A stretch of 64,000 bases of DNA, taken from contig CAMJGE010000008.1 of assembly GCA_946405145.1 (NCBI GenBank), positions 49,700 to 113,699 of the forward strand, in the 5' to 3' direction. A model generated the notes under the pieces. That model worked only from the letters and a program-made list of their open reading frames with translations. It was not told the origin of the DNA and did not search any database. Numbering within the stretch: position 1 is the first letter of the stretch; each line of letters begins with the position of its first letter. Origin of the DNA: an uncultured Prevotella sp. (GTDB lineage: Bacteria > Bacteroidota > Bacteroidia > Bacteroidales > Bacteroidaceae). Positions 8,860 to 16,929 of this stretch are shown piece by piece. The position numbers and the translations under genes were made by a program.

Positions 8860-9611
8860 TAGGAGTAATATTGGCTGCAGGTATGGCAAAGCGCCTGCGC
8901 CCTCTGACAGATACAAAACCCAAATGCCTGTTGAAGGTAGGCGAGCGCACCTTGTTGGAGCGCACCGTTGATGCCATGCGCCAGGCAGGGATCCAGGAGT
9001 TTCTGGTTGTCACAGGCTATCGTGGAGAGATGATCCGCGATTTCCTGGGAGAATATTCTAGTCGTACTAGTCAGTCTAGTATGCCTAGTCAGCCTAGTTT
9101 CACCTTCCTCGATAATACTGACTACGAGCACAACAATAATATCTACTCGCTCTGGATGGCGTGCCAAAAGGTGCGTGGATGCGATTTCCTGCTGATGGAT
9201 AGCGATATCCTCTGCGATCCTGCTGCCGTTGTGCGCATTGCTCAGGAGCCTGTATCAGCACTCGCCGTCAACCGCCATGAGCTGGGTGAGGAGGAGATGA
9301 AGGTTGTTGTCGATGCGGATAGTCGTATTACGGAGATCAGCAAGACCTGTAGCCCAGAAGCAGCAATGGGTGAGTCGGTAGGTATTGAGAAAATTTCTGC
9401 TGATTATAGTGAGGCGCTGGCACGCGAACTCGATCAGATGATCTTGCAGGAGGGCTTGATAGACATCTTCTATGAGCGTGCCTTTGAGCGTCTGATACCT
9501 CAAGGACATACATTCAAGGTGGTGGATACGACTCATTATTTCTCCTACGAGCTTGATACGCCTGAGGACTTCAAGAGGGCTCAGGAGCTGATGCCAAAAG
9601 AACTGTTATAA
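8856..9611 (+). CDS. Sugar/choline-phosphate nucleotidyltransferase, LicC/PntC-like cytidylyltransferase
   Basis: The 251-residue protein has the nucleotidyltransferase fold: L-A-A-G-M-A-K-R-L-R-P near residues 6-16, K-P-K near 22-24, and M-D-S-D (metal-binding) near 107-110. The N-N-N-I-Y-S-L-W motif near 90-97 resembles LicC-type CTP:phosphocholine cytidylyltransferases and the cytidylyltransferase half of PntC. It probably converts a phospho-alcohol to its CDP form for the CDP-alcohol phosphotransferase four genes upstream. An unusual feature is a low-complexity Ser-rich stretch (residues 68-81) encoded by a five-unit 9-bp tandem repeat, placed where relatives have a short loop. It is the last gene of the operon and is followed directly by a strong terminator. 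Confidence 0.8.
   Translation: MIGVILAAGMAKRLRPLTDTKPKCLLKVGERTLLERTVDAMRQAGIQEFLVVTGYRGEMIRDFLGEYSSRTSQSSMPSQPSFTFLDNTDYEHNNNIYSLWMACQKVRGCDFLLMDSDILCDPAAVVRIAQEPVSALAVNRHELGEEEMKVVVDADSRITEISKTCSPEAAMGESVGIEKISADYSEALARELDQMILQEGLIDIFYERAFERLIPQGHTFKVVDTTHYFSYELDTPEDFKRAQELMPKELL
9058..9098 (+). repeat. In-frame 9-bp tandem repeat, CTAGTnnnn x5
   Basis: CTAGT starts at 9058, 9067, 9076, 9085 and 9094, exactly every 9 bp. The four bases between copies vary. The repeat is in frame with the cytidylyltransferase gene and encodes Ser-x-x triplets. CTAG is usually scarce in bacterial genomes, so five copies in 41 bp is notable. Confidence 0.9.
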
Positions 9612-9644
9612 AAAAAGTTTCTCCAGATTCGGAGAAACTTTTTT
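9611..9644. terminator. Bidirectional rho-independent terminator
   Basis: A perfect 14-bp stem (AAAAAAGTTTCTCC and its complement) encloses a 6-nt loop. A/T runs flank both sides, so it can end transcription of the plus operon and of the convergent protease gene. Confidence 0.9.
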
Positions 9645-9648
9645 CTTT

Positions 9649-11265
9649 CTATTTCATGATCACTTCCAGCGCTTTCTTTACCATCTCACTTTGTTCATTT
9701 ACCACGGAGAAGTATTCACTCATATCCCACAGGTCTCGGGCCACAAGGGCCTTAAGCTGCATCTTCAGATAGGGCAGCGTTTTCTCGAGTTCTGCCTCAT
9801 CTTTAGGTTTGATGTTTTGTTTCTCTCCTTCTGCTATGATGGCATCTATCAAACTCTGAGGCACCTCATACTGCTGTTTGAAGTCGGCAAACGAAGGCCA
9901 GCGGCTCTGCAGCTCCTTACGGTTATTGTCCACATAACGCAGGTTCTGCTGAATCACGACTCCCTTTGCTGCCAGCTCTCGATGGAACTTGGTGTAGAGT
10001 GTGGTGTCAAGAGGTACAAACTCGTCAGGCATGATACCGCCACCACCATAAACGGTACGATGCTCACGCAAGGTCTCATATTTCAGGGAGTCAGAAAAGT
10101 GAATACTGTCGGCATTTGTCAGCTCACCGCTCTTCAGGCGCTTCATCATATCCATTGCATAATCCTTGCCGCCACCCTTGGTATAAGGTTTTTGGATACA
10201 ACGACCTGAAGGTGTGTAATAGTGGGCGATGGTGAGTCGGATCATCGAGCCGTCAGGCAGATCGATAGGGCGCTGCACGAGACCTTTTCCGAAGGTACGG
10301 CGACCTACCACGATACCACGGTCCTGATCCTGAATGGCACCTGTCACAATCTCTGCAGCCGAAGCGGTATAGCCATCTACAAGCACCACCACCTTACCTT
10401 GCTGGAAGGCACCATTACCATTGGCAGTATAGTTCATGCGCGGCACCTTGCGCCCTTCAGTATAGACAATCAGGTCGCCCTTCTGAAGAAACTCCTCGGA
10501 GATATCCACCGCAGCCTTCAGATAGCCTCCGCCATTCTCCTGAAGGTCGAGTATCAGATGCTGCATACCCTCGCCCTTCAGTTTGTCGAGGCTTTCTATG
10601 AACTCCCGATGCGTGGTAGCGCCAAAGCTGCCAATACGGATATAGCCGATACCTGGGCGGATCATATAGGTGGCGTCAATCGACTTGACGGGAATCTTAT
10701 CGCGCACCACTGTGAACTTCAGGCGATCCTTGATACCCTGACGCACCACACCGAGATGCACCTTCGTGCCTTTCGGACCACGCAGGCGTTTCATAATCTC
10801 CTCTTTCGACATCTTCACACCTGCAATAGCAGTATCGTTCACAGACACTATTCGGTCGCCGGCAATGATACCTATGCGTTCCGAAGGACCGTTGGTCACA
10901 GGCTGGATGACGAGCAACGTATCCTCAATCATATTAAACTGTACGCCGATACCTTCGAAATTGCCGTTAAGCGGTTCATTCAGGCTCTTCACTTCCTTTG
11001 GTGTCAGGTAGCTGGAGTGGGGATCAAGCTTGTCGATCATCCCTCGGATGGCATCTTCCACCAGCTTTTTCTCATCGACGCTATCCACATAGAGGTTGGT
11101 GATGGCCACCTCTGCATACTGAAGCTTCCGCAAGGGAGGCTCATCATTTCCCTTCAGCCTCAGTTGGGCGGAAGCGGTGAGAAGTGAAAAGTGGAAAGTG
11201 AAAAGTATAAATAGTATTCTACCTGATCTGGTCATCATAATCTTAATATCCTTAGTTTTTATCAT
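9649..11265 (-). CDS. C-terminal processing peptidase, S41 family with PDZ domain
   Basis: The protein has 538 residues. An N-terminal hydrophobic signal (about 17-34, ending A-S-A-Q) sends it to the periplasm. A short helical domain (about 45-95) precedes a PDZ domain (about 100-180, starting F-E-G-I-G-V-Q-F). The S41 protease core follows, with catalytic S302 in G-Y-T-A-S-A-A-E and general base K327 in G-R-R-T-F-G-K-G. The 25-residue Ser-Lys spacing is that of Ctp/Prc enzymes, which degrade or trim periplasmic proteins from the C-terminus. The start overlaps the stop of the topoisomerase gene by 4 nt (ATGA). A later in-frame ATG pair ten residues in is also possible. Confidence 0.9.
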   Translation of the reverse strand: MIKTKDIKIMMTRSGRILFILFTFHFSLLTASAQLRLKGNDEPPLRKLQYAEVAITNLYVDSVDEKKLVEDAIRGMIDKLDPHSSYLTPKEVKSLNEPLNGNFEGIGVQFNMIEDTLLVIQPVTNGPSERIGIIAGDRIVSVNDTAIAGVKMSKEEIMKRLRGPKGTKVHLGVVRQGIKDRLKFTVVRDKIPVKSIDATYMIRPGIGYIRIGSFGATTHREFIESLDKLKGEGMQHLILDLQENGGGYLKAAVDISEEFLQKGDLIVYTEGRKVPRMNYTANGNGAFQQGKVVVLVDGYTASAAEIVTGAIQDQDRGIVVGRRTFGKGLVQRPIDLPDGSMIRLTIAHYYTPSGRCIQKPYTKGGGKDYAMDMMKRLKSGELTNADSIHFSDSLKYETLREHRTVYGGGGIMPDEFVPLDTTLYTKFHRELAAKGVVIQQNLRYVDNNRKELQSRWPSFADFKQQYEVPQSLIDAIIAEGEKQNIKPKDEAELEKTLPYLKMQLKALVARDLWDMSEYFSVVNEQSEMVKKALEVIMK

Positions 11266-13229
11266 TCGTATTCTTCCTCTTCCGGGCGGTCTTCCTCGAT
11301 TACCAGGTTATCAATGATGAAGTTCTGACGCTCCATCGTGTTCTTACCCATATAATACTCCAGGAGTTTCTGTACCTGATCATTCTTGTTGAGTGTCACC
11401 TGTTCCAGACGGATGTCAGGCCCGATGAAGCCTGCGAACTCGTCAGGCGAGATCTCACCCAGACCTTTGAATCGTGTGATCTCCGGATCAGGACCCAGTT
11501 CACTGATGGCTGTCTGGCGCTCCTCGTCACTATAGCAGTAGCGGGTGATGAAGTCGCTCTTCTTATTGCCTTGTATCCTTTCACTCTTGGCGTCGGCATC
11601 GGCAATCACCTGCTTGTTCCTGATCTTCGTCCTGCGGTTGCGCACACGGAAGAGTGGTGTCTGAAGGACATACACATGACCTTTCTTGATGAGCTCTGGG
11701 AAGAACTGCAGGAAGAAAGTGATGATGAGCAGACGGATATGCATACCGTCCACATCGGCATCAGTAGCCACAATCACCTTATTATATCTGAGGGTGTCGA
11801 GTCCGTCTTCAATGTCGAGGGCAGCCTGGAGCAGATTGAACTCCTCGTTCTCATAGACCACCTTCTTTGTGAGTCCGAAGCAGTTGAGGGGCTTGCCTCG
11901 CAATGAGAAGACTGCCTGTGTGTTTACATCGCGGCTCTTCGTGATGCTTCCGCTGGCAGAATCACCCTCAGTGATGAAGATGCACGATTCCTCCTTGCGG
12001 TCGTTTTTCACGTCGCTGAAGTGGATACGACAGTCGCGCAGCTTACGGTTATGGAGATTAGCCTTCTTGGCGCGCTCACGCGCCAACTTCGTCACACCAG
12101 CCATCGCCTTGCGTTCCCGCTCACTCTCCTTGATCTTTCCTTCCAGCACCTCAGCAATATCACTATGGATATGCAGGTAGTTATCTACCTCCTGCTTGAT
12201 GAAGTCGCCAACATATTTGTTGATGCTCACGCCGTTGGGCGACATTGTCAGCGAACCCAACTTGATCTTCGTCTGACTCTCGAACATCGGCTCCTCCACG
12301 TTGATGGCGATAGCTGCTGCAATACCTGTACGGATATCACCATACTCATATTTGCCGAAGAAGTCGCGGATGGTGCGGGCGATATGCTCCTTGAAGGCAC
12401 TCTGGTGAGTACCGCCCTGCGTGGTATGCTGTCCGTTCACAAACGAGTAGTACTCCTCACCATACTGGTTGGAGTGGGTGAAGGCAATCTCAATATCCTC
12501 GCCCTTCAGATGGATGATGGGGTAGAGCGCCTCGTTGGTCATACGATCCTTCAGCAGATCCTCCAGACCATGACGCGACAGGATGCGACGACCATTATAC
12601 ATGATGGCGAGTCCTGTATTCAGATAGGTATAGTTGCGGAGCATGTTCTCCACTATCTCATCGTGGAACTTATAGTTCAGAAACAGGGTGTCATCGGGCT
12701 CGAAGAAGATATAAGTACCATTCTCGTCCTTCGAGTCCTCTGACACGTCGCTCAGCATCTCACCACGGGCAAAGACAGCCTTGCGCACCTTTCCCTCACG
12801 ATAGCTGTGCACTTCGAAATGAGCACTCAGGGCATTGACAGCTTTTACACCCACACCATTCAGGCCAACAGACTTCTTAAAGGCCTTAGAGTCGTACTTA
12901 CCACCTGTGTTCAGCACCGATACTGCCTCGATCAGTTTCCCCTGAGGAATGCCTCGTCCGTAGTCTCGAACGCTGACACGCAGGTTCTCGTCGATGTTCA
13001 CCTCGATACGGTCGCCTGCATGCATCTTAAACTCGTCGATAGAGTTGTCGATTACCTCTTTCAGCAACACGTAGATACCGTCCTCAGGCAAGGAGCCATC
13101 GCCCAGTCGTCCGATGTACATACCAGGACGTGTACGTACATGCTCCATATCACTCAAATGACGGATGTTCTCATCGTCATATCTTACTTGTTCGATCTGT
13201 GGTTCAATGTTATTGTTTTTTTCTGCCAT
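11262..13229 (-). CDS. parE: DNA topoisomerase IV subunit B (ParE)
   Basis: The protein has the GHKL ATPase domain ([29 protein letters not shown]), the transducer domain, and the TOPRIM domain ([19 protein letters not shown]). The S-A-S-G variant after EGD and the L-R-G-K-P-L-N-C-F segment fit Bacteroidetes ParE better than GyrB. It decatenates DNA together with ParC, which is not in the window. An in-frame ATG at 13256 lies inside the TATCTTTG promoter element, so the ATG at 13229, giving M-A-E-K-N-N and 655 residues, is preferred. It is co-transcribed with the S41 protease. Confidence 0.9.
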   Translation of the reverse strand: MAEKNNNIEPQIEQVRYDDENIRHLSDMEHVRTRPGMYIGRLGDGSLPEDGIYVLLKEVIDNSIDEFKMHAGDRIEVNIDENLRVSVRDYGRGIPQGKLIEAVSVLNTGGKYDSKAFKKSVGLNGVGVKAVNALSAHFEVHSYREGKVRKAVFARGEMLSDVSEDSKDENGTYIFFEPDDTLFLNYKFHDEIVENMLRNYTYLNTGLAIMYNGRRILSRHGLEDLLKDRMTNEALYPIIHLKGEDIEIAFTHSNQYGEEYYSFVNGQHTTQGGTHQSAFKEHIARTIRDFFGKYEYGDIRTGIAAAIAINVEEPMFESQTKIKLGSLTMSPNGVSINKYVGDFIKQEVDNYLHIHSDIAEVLEGKIKESERERKAMAGVTKLARERAKKANLHNRKLRDCRIHFSDVKNDRKEESCIFITEGDSASGSITKSRDVNTQAVFSLRGKPLNCFGLTKKVVYENEEFNLLQAALDIEDGLDTLRYNKVIVATDADVDGMHIRLLIITFFLQFFPELIKKGHVYVLQTPLFRVRNRRTKIRNKQVIADADAKSERIQGNKKSDFITRYCYSDEERQTAISELGPDPEITRFKGLGEISPDEFAGFIGPDIRLEQVTLNKNDQVQKLLEYYMGKNTMERQNFIIDNLVIEEDRPEEEEYE

Positions 13230-13253
13230 AGTGACTATTGCTTTAAGTCGATG

Positions 13254-13261
13254 CAAAGATA
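13254..13261 (-). promoter_or_regulatory. Promoter -7 box for parE-ctp operon
   Basis: TATCTTTG on the minus strand matches the Bacteroidetes -7 consensus TAnnTTTG. It sits 25 nt before the chosen ATG and rules out the upstream in-frame ATG at 13256. A convincing -33 box is not seen. Confidence 0.6.
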
Positions 13262-13467
13262 ATAAAAAAAAGGGATTATCGTTGATAATCGGCTCAAAAT
13301 TGTTGCAATTTACGCATTTTTAATTTTAAAATGAGCCGATTACATGATACATGCGAAGCGAAGTCCTTATTATTTCACCCTCGGAATCAAGTTTTATTTG
13401 AGCATGATTAAAATCTAAATACGTTCCAAATATTTCGGAATGTTTTTCCAACTGATAGGGCGGATTG

Positions 13468-13530
13468 CTATATTTAATTCCTGCAATTGTTAGATTTAAA
13501 TGTAGCAAGTTCTATATTTAATTCCCGCAT
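13468..13530. repeat. 19-bp direct repeat, two copies
   Basis: CTATATTTAATTCC followed by T/C and GCA occurs at 13468 and again at 13512, a 44-bp offset. The role is unknown; it may be a remnant or a regulatory repeat. Confidence 0.6.
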
Positions 13531-13689
13531 AAATTGCATCTAAGGGCAATTATTGAAAATTTTGGTTGACTAACTATATTTCTTAACCCTAAGATTGTTT
13601 GACGGCTTTTTTTCAGATATAATTGCCACTAATTGCAGGATAAACCAGCCTTATTTGCCAAGCCGTCGTTCATTAAGGCTCGCAAAAAG

Positions 13690-13769
13690 TCCCATACTTG
13701 GGAACTATTTAGTCCCAACGTGGGAATATTTTAGTCCCATGCTGGGAATAATTGTTTCCCTTAATGGGA
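13690..13769. repeat. Array of four TCCCA-n3/4-TGGGA palindromes at 22-bp spacing
   Basis: The copies are TCCCATACTTGGGA (13690-13703), TCCCAACGTGGGA (13713-13725), TCCCATGCTGGGA (13735-13747) and TCCCTTAATGGGA (13757-13769). Centres are 22 to 22.5 bp apart, about two helical turns. The arms are conserved while the centres differ, as expected for a dyad-binding protein or a repeat family. Confidence 0.9.
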
Positions 13770-13902
13770 ACTAATGTCTGACTTATAGGTTGCAATGCGC
13801 TTTGCTACGTTGGCATGCGTCACAATCGAGCCTCGGGCAAGACAATCTTTAAAAAATGATGATAAAAAAAGTAATTAATGAGGTATTCTGCACTTTTTTG
13901 TG

Positions 13903-13910
13903 TACCTTTG
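13903..13910 (+). promoter_or_regulatory. Promoter -7 box for GH2 gene
   Basis: TACCTTTG fits TAnnTTTG and lies 46 nt before the GH2 ATG. No clear -33 TTTG is present. The palindrome array lies about 135 bp upstream. Confidence 0.6.
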
Positions 13911-13956
13911 CACGATGCAAGAGCACATCTGCATAGAAATCTGAATAACTACCAAA

Positions 13957-15756
13957 ATGACAATGAAAACTATACTAAGTATCTTAATGCTGATGGCGGG
14001 AGCAATGCTTCCGCAGGCTTGGGCAGGTGAGAAACTGCCACTGATCCAGAATGTAAATGCCTACGAGACAATGTTGCTCAATGGCGAGTGGAACTACATC
14101 GTTGATGTGCAGGAGGAGGGCTATTACGACTATCGTATGAAACCCATGCAATGGGGATTCTTCCTCAATGCCAAACCGCAGAAGCCCGAGGACCTGATAG
14201 AGTACGACTTCGACAAGTCGCCGAAGATGCGGATTCCTGGTGACTGGAACACGCAAGATGAGCGATTGTTCTTCTACGAGGGTACCGTCTGGTTTAAGAA
14301 GAGTTTCCAGGCTGTGCCGATGCAGGAGTATCGCACGCTGCTCTACTTCGGTGCCGTCAACTACGACTGTCATGTATGGGTAAACGGCAAGAAGGCTGGT
14401 CACCATGTGGGGGGCTTCACACCTTTCAACTTCGACATCAGCGACCTGTTAACAGAGGGCGAGAACACCATCATCGTCAAAGTGGATAACAAGCGACATG
14501 CAGAGGCTGTACCCACCTTGATCTTCGACTGGTGGAACTATGGTGGCATCACCCGTGACGTGATGCTCGTGAAGGTGCCGCCTGTATATCTCGAGGATTA
14601 CAATCTGCAGCTCACCAGTCTTGAGGGGCGCCAGCTCTCTTTCAGCGTCAAGCTGAACAAGGCTGAGGCTGACCATACCGTAACCCTGAATATCCCTGAA
14701 CTGAAAATCAAGAAGACCATCAAGACTGCTGCCGACGGCACTGCCTCTATCAACATGAAGGCGAAGCCACAGCTCTGGTGCCCTGAGAACCCCAAGCGCT
14801 ATCAGGTGGAGATCACCCTCGACAACTCAACCATAGCCGACAGTATCGGTTTCCGTAAGATTGAGACACGTGGCAAGCAGATCCTGCTCAATGGCAAGCC
14901 GATCTTCCTCAAGGGTATCAGCATCCATGAGGAGAAACCTAACGGTGGGGGACGTGCCAACAGCACAGAGGATGCCCACACCCTGCTCTCATGGGCCAAG
15001 GAACTGGGTTGTAACTTCGTGCGACTGGCTCACTATCCGCACAATGAGTATATGGTACGCGAGGCGGAGCGCATGGGGTTGATGGTGTGGTCGGAGATTC
15101 CCTGTTACTGGACTATCGCCTGGAAGAATCCGAAGACTTATGATAATGCCTGCAACCAGTTGACGGATATGATCTGTCGCGACCATAATCGTGCAAATGT
15201 CATCATCTGGAGTATCGCCAACGAGACACCTCACTCAGCAGAGCGTGACGCCTTCCTCAGTCGTCTGGCCAAGCAGGCGCGCAGCTTAGACAACACCCGT
15301 CTGATCTCAATGGCGATGGAGGTGACTGGTGCCGCCAACTATGTGAATCGTCTGAACGACAATATGAACGAGTATGTGGATGTGGTGAGCTTCAACCAGT
15401 ATATCGGCTGGTATCGTGACGTGAACGATGCGCCGAAGATGACCTGGGATATTCCATACAATAAGCCCGTCATCATCAGTGAGTTTGGAGGTGGCGCGAA
15501 ATATGGCTATCACGGTGCCAAGAACCAGCGCTGGACGGAGGAGTTTCAGGAGAACCTCTATCGTGAGAACACTGCTATGCTCGATAAGATCGACGGGCTG
15601 GCAGGTACCACCCCGTGGATCCTGAAGGACTTCCGTTCGCCCCGTCGTGTACTGCCTGATATTCAGGACTACTACAACCGCAAAGGCGTATTTAGTGACA
15701 AGGGCGAGAAGAAACTTGCTTTCTACGTGCTCAAGCAGTGGTACGAAGGGAAATAA
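13957..15756 (+). CDS. Glycoside hydrolase family 2, beta-glucuronidase-like
   Basis: The 599-residue enzyme has a signal peptide (about 1-23, ending Q-A-W-A), a jelly-roll sugar-binding domain, an Ig-like domain and a TIM barrel. The acid/base is E423 in S-I-A-N-E and the nucleophile is E509 in I-I-S-E-F-G-G. After the nucleophile, N574-R-K576-G-V-F matches the N-x-K signature that contacts the carboxylate in beta-glucuronidases. Activity on glucuronosides or galacturonosides is therefore more likely than plain galactosidase activity; that step is inference. At 599 residues it is about the size of classical glucuronidases. It is the only gene of its unit; a hairpin follows it and the convergent tssD pair. 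Confidence 0.8.
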   Translation: MTMKTILSILMLMAGAMLPQAWAGEKLPLIQNVNAYETMLLNGEWNYIVDVQEEGYYDYRMKPMQWGFFLNAKPQKPEDLIEYDFDKSPKMRIPGDWNTQDERLFFYEGTVWFKKSFQAVPMQEYRTLLYFGAVNYDCHVWVNGKKAGHHVGGFTPFNFDISDLLTEGENTIIVKVDNKRHAEAVPTLIFDWWNYGGITRDVMLVKVPPVYLEDYNLQLTSLEGRQLSFSVKLNKAEADHTVTLNIPELKIKKTIKTAADGTASINMKAKPQLWCPENPKRYQVEITLDNSTIADSIGFRKIETRGKQILLNGKPIFLKGISIHEEKPNGGGRANSTEDAHTLLSWAKELGCNFVRLAHYPHNEYMVREAERMGLMVWSEIPCYWTIAWKNPKTYDNACNQLTDMICRDHNRANVIIWSIANETPHSAERDAFLSRLAKQARSLDNTRLISMAMEVTGAANYVNRLNDNMNEYVDVVSFNQYIGWYRDVNDAPKMTWDIPYNKPVIISEFGGGAKYGYHGAKNQRWTEEFQENLYRENTAMLDKIDGLAGTTPWILKDFRSPRRVLPDIQDYYNRKGVFSDKGEKKLAFYVLKQWYEGK

Positions 15757-15764
15757 ATACAGAG

Positions 15765-15793
15765 CGGCCTCAGGATTCAATCTCCTGAGGCCG
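15765..15793. terminator. Hairpin between convergent GH2 and tssD genes
   Basis: An 11-bp perfect stem (CGGCCTCAGGA and complement) with a 7-nt loop lies between two converging genes. T-runs are short, so its efficiency is uncertain. Confidence 0.7.
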
Positions 15794-15823
15794 ACTCCTT
15801 TCATCAAATACTTACACCTGTCA

Positions 15824-16222
15824 TTATTTCCAGGGGTTCTCGTAGCTTACGGGACCGTTCTCGAGCTTCTGACAGCTGAGCAGAATCTCCTCGAAGTGCT
15901 CCTCACCGTCTGCCCAGTACTCCTTGTAGTGCGTGCAGTAGCAAGCAGTACCCTTCAGGGTCTTCATGGCTGAGCCATCCTTGGTGTTCTCAAACGATAC
16001 CTCCAGGTCATGGGGAGCAGCCGGATCAAGCATCCAAGCCAGCAACTCGGGGTTACCATCGTTCATTGCCTTTACGCGAATTGTGATCTGTCCGCCACGG
16101 ACGATACCTGCTACCTGACCTTCCTGGTCTGTTGCCTGGTTAAACTTGTAGTTTACCAACAATACCTCACGGGGTGCGAAATCCTTAACTTTCAGCACAA
16201 CTGGTGTTACATTCTCTGCCAT
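15824..16222 (-). CDS. tssD: Type VI secretion tube protein TssD (Hcp), copy 2
   Basis: The 132-residue protein lacks a signal peptide and matches the Bacteroidetes TssD/Hcp pattern. An N-terminal strand is followed by Y-x-F-x-Q-x-T-D-x-E-G-Q, R-G-G-Q-I-T-I (about 42-48), E-L-L-A-W-M (about 58-63) and a C-terminal E-E-I-L-L-S-C-Q-K strand. Hcp proteins form hexameric rings that stack into the inner tube of the T6SS. It lies downstream of a close paralogue (about 45 percent identity by eye) and behind one promoter. No other T6SS gene is in the window, so this is an orphan pair; it may supply alternative tube or effector-carrier subunits. Confidence 0.75.
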   Translation of the reverse strand: MAENVTPVVLKVKDFAPREVLLVNYKFNQATDQEGQVAGIVRGGQITIRVKAMNDGNPELLAWMLDPAAPHDLEVSFENTKDGSAMKTLKGTACYCTHYKEYWADGEEHFEEILLSCQKLENGPVSYENPWK

Positions 16223-16294
16223 ATCTTGTTTCCTTTCTATTCTTTAAATTGTTAAACCTTAATCTTCTTCAATGCCGCATGTTTGAAATTGGCA

Positions 16295-16687
16295 TTATGC
16301 CCAAGCATTCTCGAACTTCACAGAGCCAACCTCGATGTTTTGACAAGAGATCACGATCTCCTCGTAGTGGCCTTCCTTATCTGCCCAGTTCTCCTCGAAA
16401 TCTACGCAGTAGGCGCCAGTGAACTTGATGGTCTTCATCACCTTCAGGGTCTTCGTCTCCAAGAACTGAATCTCTCCGTCCTTCTTCAGGAAGCGGTCGC
16501 ACATCCAAGCTGCCAACTCGGGAGTACCGTCGTTCAGAGCCTTTACGCGAACATGAATCTTACCGCCACGGGGGATACCTGTCATCTGTCCCTCACGATC
16601 TGTCTCCTGGTCAAACTCATAGAATACCATCTGTACTTCACGATCCTTGTAATCCTTTACCTTCATTACTACTGGTGTTGTTGCCAT
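16295..16687 (-). CDS. tssD: Type VI secretion tube protein TssD (Hcp), copy 1
   Basis: This 130-residue paralogue of the downstream gene is first in the transcript. Shared blocks include D-x-E-G-Q/D-R-E-G-Q, R-G-G-x-I, N-D-G-x-P-E-L-x-A-W-M, M-K-T-(L/I)-K and E-x-x-x-S-C-Q. It has no signal peptide, as expected for a T6SS cargo/tube protein assembled in the cytoplasm. Divergence between the two copies is concentrated in the loop after A-W-M, which in Hcp rings lies on an exposed or lumen-lining surface; this could tune effector binding (inference). A full -33/-7 promoter sits about 100 nt upstream. Confidence 0.75.
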   Translation of the reverse strand: MATTPVVMKVKDYKDREVQMVFYEFDQETDREGQMTGIPRGGKIHVRVKALNDGTPELAAWMCDRFLKKDGEIQFLETKTLKVMKTIKFTGAYCVDFEENWADKEGHYEEIVISCQNIEVGSVKFENAWA

Positions 16688-16783
16688 AATCCTTTTCCTT
16701 TCCTTAATTTAATTGTTAATACTATCTATTTAATTTTCACTTCTTTTGTTTGTCTCGAGTCGCTTTGTTGACTTTTGACATTG

Positions 16784-16815
16784 CAAAGATACGACGACTT
16801 TTGTTTCGTTCCAAA
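16784..16815 (-). promoter_or_regulatory. Promoter for tssD pair
   Basis: On the minus strand TTTG (16812-16815) and TATCTTTG (16784-16791) are separated by 20 bp, an exact match to the Bacteroidetes -33/-7 arrangement. It predicts a leader of about 90 nt. Confidence 0.8.
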
Positions 16816-16861
16816 CTTTTTTCAAAATTTTATTCGCAGTTGTGACGACAAGAAAACAATC

Positions 16862-16901
16862 TTGCGACAGACTCAGAGAATAATTCTGGGATCTGTCGCA
16901 A
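16862..16901. repeat. Inverted repeat TTGCGACAGA-N20-TCTGTCGCAA
   Basis: Perfect 10-bp arms flank a 20-nt centre with its own short dyad (AGAATAATTCT). It lies just after the GH9 stop and upstream of the tssD promoter. It may act as the GH9 terminator (T-rich sequence follows on the minus strand) or as an operator. A closely similar repeat occurs at 28581-28621. Confidence 0.7.
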
Positions 16902-16929
16902 AACACTGAAATTTAATTGAAAAAAAAGC

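Larger units (their letters stand above)
13257..13956. other. 0.7-kb intergenic region with repeats
   Basis: No convincing gene was found. The part next to parE is AT-rich and contains a 19-bp near-direct repeat (13468 and 13512). The middle (13690-13769) holds four evenly spaced palindromes. The right end holds the GH2 promoter (13903-13910). A 60-codon minus-strand frame (13326-13508) has no recognisable features and overlaps the direct repeats, so it is not called. Confidence 0.6.

Noticed and set aside
7825..9611. 2-aminoethylphosphonate (PntC-like) pathway
   Set aside because: The cytidylyltransferase is PntC-like, but no PepM or phosphonopyruvate decarboxylase is in view and the PLP enzyme is HisC/CobD-type. 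Kept only as an alternative substrate.
10222..11187. 321-codon plus-strand frame
   Set aside because: It lies antisense to the well-supported S41 protease and has no family motifs; a shadow frame.
13326..13508. 60-codon minus-strand frame in the parE-GH2 gap
   Set aside because: No recognisable domain or ribosome-binding site, and it spans the intergenic direct repeats.
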